From contig NZ_NGNS01000022.1 of assembly GCF_002165625.1 (NCBI RefSeq), forward strand, positions 1-64,000: DNA of 64,000 nucleotides. Direction: 5' to 3'. Numbering within the stretch: position 1 is the stretch's first letter; each line of letters begins with the position of its first letter. This DNA is from Neiella marina. Its GTDB lineage: Bacteria > Pseudomonadota > Gammaproteobacteria > Enterobacterales > Neiellaceae. Positions 28,181 to 37,461 of this stretch are shown here, piece by piece. The position numbers were made by a program, and so were the translations under genes. The notes under the pieces are model-generated. The model saw only the letters and a list, made by a program, of their open reading frames with translations, made no database searches and was not told where the DNA came from.

Positions 28181-29569
28181 TTAGTGTGCGGTCGGCCGCT
28201 GGTATACCCGGACATAATCGACAGCCATTTGCAGTGGAAAAATGGTGTCATCGATCGGACCGCCTGCGCTTCCCCATGCGCCGCCAACGGCAATATTGAG
28301 GATCAAGTGGAATGGGTGATCATAGGGCCATGATTGCCAACCGGTATGATCATTCATGTAGCTAAAGTACAAAGTATCATCAAAGTAAACATCGATACGT
28401 TCTGGTGTCCACTCGAGCGCGTAGACATGGAAGGCTTCACTGACATCTTTACCTTCAACGGCGCCCTTACGCTGCTCCCAGTTCACCCAGTAATAAGCTT
28501 TGTTATGCACAGTGCCGTGGACTCGATTCATGTCGTAACCGACATGCTCCATGATATCGATTTCGCCCGAGTTAGGCCAAGCGTCACAGGTTGAGCTGCC
28601 TTGCCACTCGGCTTCGGTGCTGCAGGTCGTTGCGTAGGTGAAGGGATCAGACGGCAACATCCAGATGGCGGGCCAAGAGCCTTGTCCTGCTGGCAACTTT
28701 GCTCGGATCTCGGCGCGGCCGTACAAAAAGTCACCTTTGCCGCGGGAATGGATGCGGCCCGAGGTATACTGGGCATTGTCGTACTGCTCTTTTAACGCTT
28801 CAATAATCAAGTGGCCATTCTCAACCCGAACGTTTTGCAACCGATCGGTATACGCCTGATCTTCAGCATTGACTTTACCCGCAGGCCAAATATCGTAATT
28901 CCACTTGTTCGGATCGGGCGCACCCGAATAATCAAATTCATCGTTCCAAACCAATTGCCACTCTTGCGGATCGTGCCACTTGGGCCGCACCACAATGCCA
29001 TTTAGCAATGGCTCACCAGCAGAAGCAGCAAAATCGATGTTTAACACCCCATCAGTGACTTCAACATTAGTCACGGTGCGAACCAATGCTGAGCGGAAGT
29101 TGCCATCTCGCTCTCGGCGAACCGCCAGTTGCGGCACCACAATTTGGCCTTCAGCTAAGACATCAAACACCCGACCATATTGCTCAATGTCGTTGGGCTC
29201 AGCAAATTTAAATGTGACATCGTAAATGCCATTAGCCAGTGGTTTGGCAATAGTCAGTTTGCCTTGCCGGTAGCTTTTAAATAGCTCTGGATCTTGAGAG
29301 CCTAAGATCTCAGAAATGACGCCCTCGCTACCACCGATACTGCCATCATCAGCCTGATAGTGAATACCATCATTACCACAGTAGTCACCACCACCGACAT
29401 TCATTGCCCAAGCAACGGCTTGGCTAGACGTCAGGGACTGATTGAGCTGATAGAACTGTCCCTGCTCAGGGCTAGCCTTCTGGGGCGAAGCTGAATCATC
29501 TTTACTACCACTGCACCCCACCAATAGTCCTGCCACCACAGCAGTGACAAACTTACATTTAGAAAACAC
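28181..29569 (-). CDS. GH16 endo-beta-1,3-glucanase (laminarinase-like) lipoprotein
   Basis: The 462-residue protein has a lipobox LLVGC near residue 19, so it is probably anchored in the outer membrane or periplasm. Residues about 35-200 form a malectin-like carbohydrate-binding domain with VGGGDY and NGIVVRP. Residues about 205-458 are the GH16 catalytic domain with the signature GEIDIMEHVG, where the two glutamates are nucleophile and acid/base, plus WPAIWMLP and WTPERIDVYFDD. The family cleaves beta-1,3 or beta-1,3/1,4 glucans; laminarin is the best guess in a marine bacterium. A LacI-type palindrome lies 68 bases upstream. Confidence 0.93.
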   Translation of the reverse strand: MFSKCKFVTAVVAGLLVGCSGSKDDSASPQKASPEQGQFYQLNQSLTSSQAVAWAMNVGGGDYCGNDGIHYQADDGSIGGSEGVISEILGSQDPELFKSYRQGKLTIAKPLANGIYDVTFKFAEPNDIEQYGRVFDVLAEGQIVVPQLAVRRERDGNFRSALVRTVTNVEVTDGVLNIDFAASAGEPLLNGIVVRPKWHDPQEWQLVWNDEFDYSGAPDPNKWNYDIWPAGKVNAEDQAYTDRLQNVRVENGHLIIEALKEQYDNAQYTSGRIHSRGKGDFLYGRAEIRAKLPAGQGSWPAIWMLPSDPFTYATTCSTEAEWQGSSTCDAWPNSGEIDIMEHVGYDMNRVHGTVHNKAYYWVNWEQRKGAVEGKDVSEAFHVYALEWTPERIDVYFDDTLYFSYMNDHTGWQSWPYDHPFHLILNIAVGGAWGSAGGPIDDTIFPLQMAVDYVRVYQRPTAH

Positions 29570-29636
29570 GGAAAATTACTCCAAATAACAATAGCCATCA
29601 TCTAAGGCCTAATTTGAGGAATAAATTAACGACACA

Positions 29637-29650
29637 TGTAAGCGCTTACA
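29637..29650. promoter_or_regulatory. LacI-type operator TGTAAGCGCTTACA before GH16
   Basis: A perfect 14-base palindrome centred on GC, the shape bound by LacI/GalR repressors. A near-identical site (TGTAAGCGCATACA) precedes the GH3 gene at 39918. Confidence 0.7.
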
Positions 29651-29770
29651 ATAGTTAATCACAGCCATCTATCAGACTGTGATCGAGCTATCATTGAGTG
29701 TTAACGGAACATAGGGGAAAGCTCGCCGCCGTTCACCAGATCGCTAAACGGCGACAAGCGAGAGAGGTGA

Positions 29771-30793
29771 TTACTTTTGCAAATGACCGAACAATACGCG
29801 CAGAAATTCCTGCTCTAACGGTTTCGGTGCACCATAAAACACCAGATCGTGGTTGCGGTCAGGAATTAACCACAAGCTCGAGTTCTTCAGGTGCCGATGT
29901 TGGTCCAATACAGGCTCTATTGGGAAGTACTTGTCGTGTTGACCATTGATCATCAAGGTATCAGCAACAATTTTCTGCAGTTGCGGCGGCGAAAAGTTAG
30001 GTTGCTGATAGTCAGCTGCCAGCGCTCGATATTGCGCTAACAAAGCGTCAACTTGCGGCTGGCCGCCTGGGTGAAGCGCCACTAGCTTGCTTTGGAACGC
30101 CTTAGAAAAATGATTAAAGCCTTTCGCTTTGCGTTGCTGTTCACGGGCTGATTCAGCCAGATAGGAGCCCGATCCGATCAATACCAGCTTGCCGATTCGT
30201 TTTGGTTGCTCGATTGCCATCCGAGTGAGCGTTAGCGCACCTTCGCCGTAGCCAACGGCATCGAACTTGGCAATATTCAAGTGCGCCATCAGAGCCGATA
30301 AGTCTGCTGCCGCTTCGCGATAACTAAACACGGCAGACGGATTAGTAGACAAACCATGACCCCGCAGATCAGGAACAATGACTTGGAACTGCTTGGCAAG
30401 CTGCTCTAAGTAGGGTTGCCACAATTCGCCGGAATCGAGAAAGCCGTGGACCAACAATAATGGCGAGCCAGTGCCCATGGTACGGTAGTGAATCGACACG
30501 TCACCGAGGCTGAAGGTATTTTCACTGAATGCACCTTCTTCGACTTCGGTTAGCTCAGGAGCAGGCAGAACAAGCGGCGCAGGTTGTTTAGTATTCTCTT
30601 CAGCTGCAGCGGATGCACCCTGTTCAATATTGGCCACCGGCGTATCGGCCGATGATGAGACACTTTGCTTCTTTGATGTTTCTTCAGCAGCGCTTTCGAC
30701 TCCAGGCTGAGCAGCAGAAGTCAGTTCTTGGCTATGAGCGAAACCAGCGCTGCACAGTAATAAAGCAGCCAAGAGCTTAGCGGAACAAGTCAT
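29771..30793 (-). CDS. Secreted alpha/beta hydrolase homologue lacking the nucleophile serine
   Basis: The 340-residue protein has a signal peptide ending near AHS, a long low-complexity Ser/Ala/Glu linker (about residues 22-85), and an alpha/beta-hydrolase domain with LLVHGFLDSGELW, VPDLRGHGLS, GQHDKYFP and the acid/base histidine region PDRNHDLVF. The nucleophile elbow, usually GxSxG, reads VGYGEGA here, with glycine in place of serine. It may be a binding protein or use another mechanism, so I do not assign an activity. The ATG at 30793 has an AAGGAAG site. It lies upstream of GH16 in the same direction, with a promoter between them. Confidence 0.8.
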   Translation of the reverse strand: MTCSAKLLAALLLCSAGFAHSQELTSAAQPGVESAAEETSKKQSVSSSADTPVANIEQGASAAAEENTKQPAPLVLPAPELTEVEEGAFSENTFSLGDVSIHYRTMGTGSPLLLVHGFLDSGELWQPYLEQLAKQFQVIVPDLRGHGLSTNPSAVFSYREAAADLSALMAHLNIAKFDAVGYGEGALTLTRMAIEQPKRIGKLVLIGSGSYLAESAREQQRKAKGFNHFSKAFQSKLVALHPGGQPQVDALLAQYRALAADYQQPNFSPPQLQKIVADTLMINGQHDKYFPIEPVLDQHRHLKNSSLWLIPDRNHDLVFYGAPKPLEQEFLRVLFGHLQK

Positions 30794-31033
30794 TACGTCT
30801 TCCTTAAACGGGCAAACAGGCACAGGCCCAACAAACTAGATCAAACCCCGTCACCCTAGCATACCCTGACGATCAAGTGACATGCGCCAAGTTAACAATT
30901 TTGGCAGATTCACCAGATTCAACCAATAAAGCCAACACAAGCTCAGAAATGGCTTCATACCTTGATTAAATCTTGCACACCTCCTTATCGCCTACTAGCT
31001 TTTAACCATCTGACACAGATAAGGAATTTAGCA

Positions 31034-32854
31034 ATGGCACAACGGATATCAACTCTCTTCTCGGCACTCATGTTGACGCTGTTGATGGTGCCTGTTTATT
31101 CGCTTGCCGAGCACATTGAAACAGATGCTGAAGTAGTCGTAATCGGTGATGTGCATGGCGCATTCGAGCAAGTCACATCACTGCTCAAAGAACTTAAAGT
31201 TATTGACGACAACCTCGATTGGATAGGTGGCAAACGCCACTTAGTGAGCCTTGGTGATTTGGTCGACCGAGGCGCTGGCTCGCGTCAAGTTGTCGAGTTG
31301 ATGATGAAACTTCAACGCCAAGCCGAAGCTGCTGGCGGTGGTTACAGTCAACTACTGGGCAACCACGAAATCATGCTGATGACAGGTGACTACCGTTATG
31401 TCAGCGAAGCAGAATTTGCCAGTTATAAAGACTTGGCTTCAGAACAACAACGCAAAGAATTATTTCGTAAATACAGCCGCTTGTACCCTAACGAAACCGA
31501 TCTTGAAAGTGATTTTGCAGCCAATTTCCCTCCCGGTTTTACCGGTTTAGTGCAGGCTTTCTCGCCACAAGGCGAAATCGGCAAATGGCTCAGACAGCAT
31601 GGTCGTGCGGCAATCAAAATAAACAACCAAGTTTATGTTCATGCTGGCCTATCGCTGGATTCACTGGAGCTTTCGATTGACGAGCTAAATCAGGCAACCA
31701 GCAAAGCATTAGCCGACTATCAGCAACCTTTTGACGAGCTAATTGAGTTCGGCATTTTACCCTTCACTCTTGATAATTATTCTGGCGAGGCTGCTGCGCT
31801 AGCCTTTTTGGACAGCCGCAATGCCAAACGCCAACCTTGGTATAAAGCAGCGCAGCAATTTATCGAAGCACAAGACAGTTTGCTGTTCTCCCAAACCGGT
31901 CCATTTTGGTATCGCGGCAACGCTTTTTGCCCTGAGCTATTAGAGTCCTACACGGTCGAAAAAGCCCAGCGAAAATATCAGATTGACCATATCGTTGTCG
32001 GTCATTCGGTCAAGTATCGACGCGTCGTCAGCCGAGTCGATGGCGCCGTGATTTTAGCTGACACTGGCATGCTCACCAATTACTATGGTGGCACACCGTC
32101 CGCGCTATTGAGCTCCGAACAACAAACCACTAGCCACCACCTCAATAACCAGTTTAGCGCCAACATCGTTGCCGAAACCGAACGCTTTCGCCATAACCCT
32201 CCAGGGATGAAAGATGAGGATGTTGAAGCATTTTTAACAACCGCAGAGATTATTGATAACCAACCGATAGGCAAAGGTGTCACTCGCTCTCGGGTACTCA
32301 CCTTAAAGCAAGACGATAAGCAGTTTCGCGCCTCGTTTAAAACCTTCAACAAGAGCGGCGACCGCTACATATTTGAAGTTGCCGCTTACAAACTCGACCG
32401 TCTGCTCGGACAAAATCTGGTTCCGCCGACCGTATTGCGGACAATCGATGGCAAGGAAGGCGCGGTTCAGTTGTGGGTGGAAGATCTGATTGATGACAAC
32501 CACAAGAATGACCACAAAGTCGAATACACGGGCATGTGTGAAGAGCTCGGCTGGACTCGTTTAATGCTCAATTTCGATACCCTGATATTCAATATCGATC
32601 GCAATAACGGCAACATTCTTTGGGACGAGGAGTTCTTTGGCATGTTCATCGACCATTCACAAGCCTTTGGCGATACGGTCGGTAAGCCCAAGATGTATCG
32701 CCGTTCGACTTTTCGTTTATCCAAGCTCCATAAAAAGCGTTTGCGTAGCCTGACATTGGACAACCTCAAAGCCGAGCTGTCTGATTATCTCAATGGCACC
32801 CAAATCAACGCGATTATCAAACGTCGTGATTACATTCTGAGAAAAGCCAAATAA
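31034..32854 (+). CDS. Periplasmic Shewanella-like (PPP-type) phosphatase fused to a kinase-like domain
   Basis: The 606-residue protein has a signal peptide (cleavage near SLA, residue 25). A metallophosphatase domain follows with GDVHGAFEQ (38), GDLVDRG (about 73), LLGNHE (about 105) and GHSVKYRR, as in Shewanella-like phosphatases. After about residue 410 is a second domain with SFKTFNKSGDRYIFEVAAYKLD, LVPPTVLR, NIDRNNGNILWD (about 520) and FIDHSQAFG (about 540). The last two resemble the catalytic D-x5-N and the metal-binding D of PI3K/FAM20C/HipA-like kinases, so I infer a kinase-like fold. The ATG at 31034 has an AAGGAA site. Its stop overlaps the next gene's start (TAATG), coupling it to a nucleotide carrier homologue. 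Confidence 0.85.
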   Translation: MAQRISTLFSALMLTLLMVPVYSLAEHIETDAEVVVIGDVHGAFEQVTSLLKELKVIDDNLDWIGGKRHLVSLGDLVDRGAGSRQVVELMMKLQRQAEAAGGGYSQLLGNHEIMLMTGDYRYVSEAEFASYKDLASEQQRKELFRKYSRLYPNETDLESDFAANFPPGFTGLVQAFSPQGEIGKWLRQHGRAAIKINNQVYVHAGLSLDSLELSIDELNQATSKALADYQQPFDELIEFGILPFTLDNYSGEAAALAFLDSRNAKRQPWYKAAQQFIEAQDSLLFSQTGPFWYRGNAFCPELLESYTVEKAQRKYQIDHIVVGHSVKYRRVVSRVDGAVILADTGMLTNYYGGTPSALLSSEQQTTSHHLNNQFSANIVAETERFRHNPPGMKDEDVEAFLTTAEIIDNQPIGKGVTRSRVLTLKQDDKQFRASFKTFNKSGDRYIFEVAAYKLDRLLGQNLVPPTVLRTIDGKEGAVQLWVEDLIDDNHKNDHKVEYTGMCEELGWTRLMLNFDTLIFNIDRNNGNILWDEEFFGMFIDHSQAFGDTVGKPKMYRRSTFRLSKLHKKRLRSLTLDNLKAELSDYLNGTQINAIIKRRDYILRKAK

Positions 32855-34176
32855 TGGCTGCGAGCGCTGAACAGCAAACGCCAACTGAGTATTCGTGGCT
32901 TGAACGGGTACTCAGGCTTGGCGGCGACGTCCATTCGGGAGAAGGGCTAAAAGTACTGTCGCTGTTCTTTATTCTGTTCATGCTGATGTTCACCGCATAT
33001 ATCCTCAAACCGGTGCGAGAAGAGCTGATATTGGTTGAACAAGGTTCGGAGTTAAAAAGTTACGCCACCGCCTTCCAAGCGCTGTTGTTGCTGTTTTTAG
33101 TACCAGCTTACGGCGCATTTTCGCGTCGTTTCACCAGCCGCCGATTTATGATCGCGGTGATTTCATTTTTCATTTTGTCATTCGTGGTGTTTTTGTTGGC
33201 GAGCATGGCAGGATTTGCTATTGGCCTGTTTTTTTATATTTGGCTCGGTGCATTTGGTGTCCTGGCTCTCAGCCAATTCTGGGCGTATGCCAGCGATCGC
33301 CTCGATGAAGAAGACGGCAAACGCTTATTTGGCCTAATTGCTTTTGGTGCTTCGATGGGTTCGATGATAGGGGCAATGGCAGCCAAAGCACTGCCACCAG
33401 AGCTCGATAGTCGTATCATTCTGGCTGCAGCGGCGGTCACATTACTAATTGCCCAGTTTCCGGTGTTGTTTGCAAAGTCGAGTCATGTGCGGCTCAAAAT
33501 CGATACGGCAGCCGACAAACCCAAACTGCTCAACGCCTTTAAACTAGTGTTGGCTAATCGCTACCTGTTGCTAATTGCCTTGTTTGTGTTGTTGTTTAGT
33601 TGGACCAATTCACTGGGCGAGTACTTGGTTAGCTTGTTGGTCGAACATAACTATGATTTGGCGCTGGATTCGGGTTCAGTGGAACTCTCAAAGAATGCCT
33701 ACATCAAGCAGTTCTATAGCAATTATTTTTTGGCCGTGAACATTGCGAGCGCGCTATTGCAATTCTTCGTGGTGTCCCGTTTTATCAATACCTTTGGGGT
33801 CAAGTTATCGCTGGTGCTGGTACCGCTTTTCATATTTATTGGCTACAGCTTAGTGTTGTTTGTTGGTGCGCTATTACTATTCAAAATCATCAAAATTGTC
33901 GAGAACAGCCTTGATTATTCGTTGATGAACACAGTCAAACAAATGCTGTACATTCCAACCTCAAGACAAGAGCGCTACGAAGCCAGAGCCTTGATTGAAA
34001 CCCTGTGTTTTCGCAGCGGCGATATGTTGCAAGGGCTCACGGTATTTATCGGCATCAACGTGTTAGCTATCCAACCAAAGAGTTTTCTTTACTTCGTCAT
34101 CGCAGTATCGGTCATCGTCATTGTCTTAGCCCTCAATATCGGCAATCGCCACCGCCAATTGCATCGCCCTGACTAG
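32854..34176 (+). CDS. ATP/ADP (NTP/NDP) exchange carrier homologue, TLC family
   Basis: The 440-residue protein has about 10-12 membrane helices and the layout of the TLC/NTT nucleotide carriers. The N-terminal block YILKPVREELILVEQGSELKSYATAFQALLLLFLVPAYGAF is typical of bacterial members, which otherwise are best known from intracellular parasites and plastids. Free-living bacteria carry more distant homologues of unknown substrate, and this is one. It is translationally coupled to the phosphatase/kinase-like gene by a TAATG overlap. Carriage of nucleotides is inferred from family membership only. It ends four bases inside the convergent acetyltransferase gene. Confidence 0.82.
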   Translation: MAASAEQQTPTEYSWLERVLRLGGDVHSGEGLKVLSLFFILFMLMFTAYILKPVREELILVEQGSELKSYATAFQALLLLFLVPAYGAFSRRFTSRRFMIAVISFFILSFVVFLLASMAGFAIGLFFYIWLGAFGVLALSQFWAYASDRLDEEDGKRLFGLIAFGASMGSMIGAMAAKALPPELDSRIILAAAAVTLLIAQFPVLFAKSSHVRLKIDTAADKPKLLNAFKLVLANRYLLLIALFVLLFSWTNSLGEYLVSLLVEHNYDLALDSGSVELSKNAYIKQFYSNYFLAVNIASALLQFFVVSRFINTFGVKLSLVLVPLFIFIGYSLVLFVGALLLFKIIKIVENSLDYSLMNTVKQMLYIPTSRQERYEARALIETLCFRSGDMLQGLTVFIGINVLAIQPKSFLYFVIAVSVIVIVLALNIGNRHRQLHRPD

Positions 34177-34730
34177 TCGAGTTGTTTCAAAACCCGAGCT
34201 GGATTGCCACCAATTACCACATTGTCACCAAAGCTTTTTGTCACTACCGCGCCCGACGCAACGACAACATTATCACCCAATGTCACCCCTGGATTGATCA
34301 CCGCATGGCCGCCGATCCAACAGTCGTTGCCTATGGTAATCGGCAAGCCGAACTCAAGGCCGCTCACGCGTTCTTGGCGATCCAACGGATGGCCCGGGGT
34401 ATAGATACCTACCTGCGGTGCCATCAAGCAGTTGTCGCCAATTCGTACTTCTGCGACATCTAAAATCACGCAGTCAAAATTGGCATAGAAATTTTCGCCG
34501 ACATGAATATTGACGCCGTAATCACAACGGAAATTCGACTCCACATAGATCCGTTTACCGGTCGAACCAAACAGTGATTTGATAATTTTGGTGCGTTTGG
34601 ACAACTCCCCCATACTGGTCTGGTTGAGTCGTTCGAATAGCTCCCTGGCGTTTTTGCGTAGCGCCGTTAATTCAGGATCAAACGGGTTGTAGTATTCGCC
34701 GTTAAGCATTTTTTCAAATTCGGATGGCAT
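34173..34730 (-). CDS. maa: Sugar O-acetyltransferase of the maltose/galactoside acetyltransferase type
   Basis: A 185-residue hexapeptide-repeat (left-handed beta-helix) acetyltransferase. It begins MPSEFEKMLNGEYYNPFDPEL, the N-terminal mac domain of Maa/LacA enzymes. It has FRCDYGVNIHVGENFYANFDC, the catalytic histidine in PGHPLD, and GNDCWIGGHAVINPGVTLGDNVVVASGAVV. It would acetylate sugars with acetyl-CoA in the cytoplasm. The sugar is unknown. Confidence 0.9.
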   Translation of the reverse strand: MPSEFEKMLNGEYYNPFDPELTALRKNARELFERLNQTSMGELSKRTKIIKSLFGSTGKRIYVESNFRCDYGVNIHVGENFYANFDCVILDVAEVRIGDNCLMAPQVGIYTPGHPLDRQERVSGLEFGLPITIGNDCWIGGHAVINPGVTLGDNVVVASGAVVTKSFGDNVVIGGNPARVLKQLD

Positions 34731-34906
34731 CTTCGCTCCGCATAGTTAAAAGTTCCGCCGCCGCGATCAAGGTCAACAAGTTGTCTCAACTATCTAAATA
34801 GTTAGACGTCATGATCACCGACAAGCATTATCGCCAAGTTTGAGGTACATTACAGACCAGTATTATTACCAAGAAACCATTATTGGTCATACAAGGTTAT
34901 TCATCG

Positions 34907-35848
34907 ATGCTGCAAGCCTTTGGTTTTTCTCTTTCGGTTACGACACCGATTTTACTAATGATGGTGCTAGGCTACGTGTTCCGCCACCGAGGCATGATCT
35001 CAGCTGACTTTATTCAAAGTGGCTCGAACCTAGTATTCAACGTCACTTTGCCTTGTTTGTTATTCCTCAATGTTGCCAACGCTGATGTCGCCGCACTGAT
35101 TCAGCCCAAACTACTTGCCACCGCCACCATCATCACTGTGGTATCAACCGCAATTCTTTGGTGGTATGGCCGCAACATGGCACCCGCCCAGCGCGGCGTT
35201 TTTGTGCAAGGCTGTTTTCGCGGCAACATGGGCATCATTGGCTTGGCAACCATCGTCAATGCCTTCGGTACCGAAGCATTGGCCCCTGCCGGTATCTACC
35301 TCGCCATTATCGCCATTGTTTATAACCTCACGGCGATTGTAGTGCTCAGTGCGGCTCAAAGTCGCCCCGACCAAAACTTGCTCAAGCAAACCGTCCGTTC
35401 AATGGTTACCAACCCGCTATTCTTGGCAATTGCCGCAGGCTTAGCACTGGCGTTAATGCGTTTCAGTTTGCCTGACTGGCTAATGACCAGTGGCCGCTAT
35501 CTAGCCAACATGACACTACCGCTCGCACTGCTGTGCGTTGGCGGTTCACTGAGCTTAGAACGATTGAAAGGTAATCGCAGCCTCATCGTTCAAGCCTCGT
35601 TGGTAAAGCTGGTATTGCTACCAGCTTTTTCTGTGCTGTGCGGCGCAATGCTTGGTTTTCGCGATGTCAGTTTGGGTATTCTCTATTTGATGATGGCCAC
35701 CCCGTCTGCCACTGCCAGTTTTGTCATGGCCAAACAAATGGCCGGAGATGCTGATTTGGCCGCCGACATCATTGCCGTCACCACAGTGTTTGCCATTATC
35801 ACAACCACACTAGGCTTGTTAGCGCTCCGCTCATTTGGATTAATTTAG
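34907..35848 (+). CDS. AEC-family permease (auxin efflux carrier-like)
   Basis: A 313-residue membrane protein with about ten helices in the two-fold arrangement of the AEC family. It has PCLLFLNVAN, RGNMGIIGLA (N in helix 4) and SATASFVMAKQMAGDADLAA motifs. Bacterial members move malate, malonate or other organic acids; the substrate is not predictable. I start at the ATG at 34907 with AAGG ten bases upstream, rather than a TTG eight codons before. It overlaps the convergent DJ-1/PfpI gene by four bases. Confidence 0.88.
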   Translation: MLQAFGFSLSVTTPILLMMVLGYVFRHRGMISADFIQSGSNLVFNVTLPCLLFLNVANADVAALIQPKLLATATIITVVSTAILWWYGRNMAPAQRGVFVQGCFRGNMGIIGLATIVNAFGTEALAPAGIYLAIIAIVYNLTAIVVLSAAQSRPDQNLLKQTVRSMVTNPLFLAIAAGLALALMRFSLPDWLMTSGRYLANMTLPLALLCVGGSLSLERLKGNRSLIVQASLVKLVLLPAFSVLCGAMLGFRDVSLGILYLMMATPSATASFVMAKQMAGDADLAADIIAVTTVFAIITTTLGLLALRSFGLI

Positions 35849-36447
35849 TCGCTGCCATCATCCGCGGCCCAAGGATAATCCATTTGCTTTGCCGTCACTT
35901 GCGCTAGTGATGGGTTAACCAGTCGTGTCAACAAATGGAAGCTCATATCAATACCGGCGGCAATACCCGCAGAGGTGATGATATTGCCCTGTTCTACCCA
36001 GCGAGGACCGTCAACTACCTTCAGCGCGGGAAATTGTTGCTGCAAGTCGGAGCAGTCTTGCCAATGCGTGGTTACAGTCAGCTTGTCCAACAGCCCCGCT
36101 GCAGCCAGCAAAAACGCACCGGTACAAACCGATGCAATAATCCGACAGTTCGGTGCAACTTGTTGAATCCATTGCAGGGTTGATTGCTGTTTCATTTGGT
36201 ACTGATGGACGCCACCGGGCACAATCAGCACGTCGATATCTGGCGCTGAGGCAAAGTCATGATGTGGTGTCACCAAAAAACCGTTGCGCGCGGCAATCGG
36301 CTCAACCCGCTCGCTCACTAAAAACACCTCCAATGCCTGTTCAGTGCGCAATTGGCTCAGCATTCGAGACGCCGTGGAAAACACTTCAAACGGCCCTGCG
36401 AAGTCCATGACTTCAGCTTGCTCATATAGGTAAATCGCGACTTTCAT
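35845..36447 (-). CDS. DJ-1/PfpI family protein (class I glutamine amidotransferase-like)
   Basis: The 200-residue protein starts MKVAIYLYEQAEVMDFAGPFEVFS, has the nucleophile elbow SVCTGAFLLAAAGLL (Cys about residue 109), and TTHW and DMSFHLLTRLVNP. This is the subgroup related to isocyanide hydratase and to the N-terminal domain of AraC-type GlxA regulators, but there is no DNA-binding domain. Hydratase, glyoxalase or other activities are all possible. Confidence 0.87.
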   Translation of the reverse strand: MKVAIYLYEQAEVMDFAGPFEVFSTASRMLSQLRTEQALEVFLVSERVEPIAARNGFLVTPHHDFASAPDIDVLIVPGGVHQYQMKQQSTLQWIQQVAPNCRIIASVCTGAFLLAAAGLLDKLTVTTHWQDCSDLQQQFPALKVVDGPRWVEQGNIITSAGIAAGIDMSFHLLTRLVNPSLAQVTAKQMDYPWAADDGSD

Positions 36448-36495
36448 TCAGGCACCATTTTTCTAGTTTTAGTTAGGAGGATGATGAAGCGCTTA

Positions 36496-37035
36496 CTACC
36501 ACTTCATCATTGGCGCTGGATTAAACGGGTGCTTGAGAAACCAACGCCAAGCCCGTTTGCCAAGATTCTTGTGAAAGCTAGCATTAGGGAAGGCCTGTTT
36601 GACCTGTTCGATAACGGCTTTATCCAAGCCAAATTTGACCATGCCAAAGGAAAAGTCCACCAAGTCACCGCGCCTAAATAGTTCCACTAGCGGGTAGTCA
36701 CTATCTCGATATTGCCGCACTTTATGATGTTCAGTGATCATCAGTTGAATTTCATCCCACCAGTGCTCAAGGCCTCGACTTGCCAAATAGGCTTTGGCGG
36801 GCGGCAACGACGGCGGAATATAATCAACGGTATCCTCAATCCAAATACCTAAGTCGTGAAAGGCGCCGGCAATCATGATCTTTTCCCGTTCCTCATCGGA
36901 ACACTGGCGCAGGGCGAAGCAAAAGTGAACCATCCGATAAACGTGATTGCGGTAGCCAAGGTACTCGTCGCCGATCACTTGTTGCCAGTCAGCGAAGATG
37001 GACTCAAGTAGGGGGATTTGTTGTTCAATGATCAT
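36496..37035 (-). CDS. HD-domain protein, substrate unknown
   Basis: A 179-residue protein with metal ligands of the HD superfamily: H in YRNHVYRMVHF, the HD pair in IAGAFHDLGIWI, and ITEHHKV, followed by D in GDLVDFSFG. The family hydrolyses phosphate esters including nucleotides. Nothing in the context narrows the substrate. Confidence 0.82.
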   Translation of the reverse strand: MIIEQQIPLLESIFADWQQVIGDEYLGYRNHVYRMVHFCFALRQCSDEEREKIMIAGAFHDLGIWIEDTVDYIPPSLPPAKAYLASRGLEHWWDEIQLMITEHHKVRQYRDSDYPLVELFRRGDLVDFSFGMVKFGLDKAVIEQVKQAFPNASFHKNLGKRAWRWFLKHPFNPAPMMKW

Positions 37036-37060
37036 GACTCTATTCGACTCTTTATGACGA

Positions 37061-37382
37061 TCAAGACAGCGCTAACTCAACTGCTTTATTGGCATGCACG
37101 GCAGTGGTATCAATTAACGGAATGCTGGTATCGGTAGAGCTTAGCAGCATGGATATTTCGGTACAGCCCAAAATCACAGCTTGGGCTCCTTGAGCAGCGA
37201 GCTTATCTATTACCTCTAAGTAATGCTGTTTCGATTGGGCACTCAATTGCCCCTGACACAACTCTTGGTAAATCACCCGATGTACCTCCGCTCGGTCGTC
37301 ATCATTGGGAATACAAACCTCGATTTGTTGGTCCTGTAACCGGCGTTTATAGAAGTCCTGCTCCATGGTTTATGGTTTTCAT
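37061..37382 (-). pseudogene. Aspartate/glutamate racemase remnant with internal deletion
   Basis: The frame 37366-37061 (101 residues) matches the C-terminal half of YgeA-type aspartate/glutamate racemases: MEQDFYKRRL, CIPNDDDRAEVHRVIYQELCQG and the second catalytic cysteine in ILGCTEI. Just upstream, with a strong GGGGGAAG ribosome site, an ATG at 37382 reads MKTI, the usual start of these enzymes. It then runs out of frame into the C-terminal part. So about 120 codons, with the first catalytic cysteine, appear deleted. A complete enzyme is about 230 residues. Confidence 0.75.
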
Positions 37383-37461
37383 CGCTTCCCCCTTGTGCGC
37401 CTAGCTAACAATGAGCTCACTTATCACCATGTTACCGTCAACCATAAATTAATGAACCGAT

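Noticed and set aside
28121-28333. A plus-strand frame with an AAAGGAG site before a GTG at 28121
   Set aside because: It crosses the GH16 terminator and then reads antisense through the GH16 coding region.
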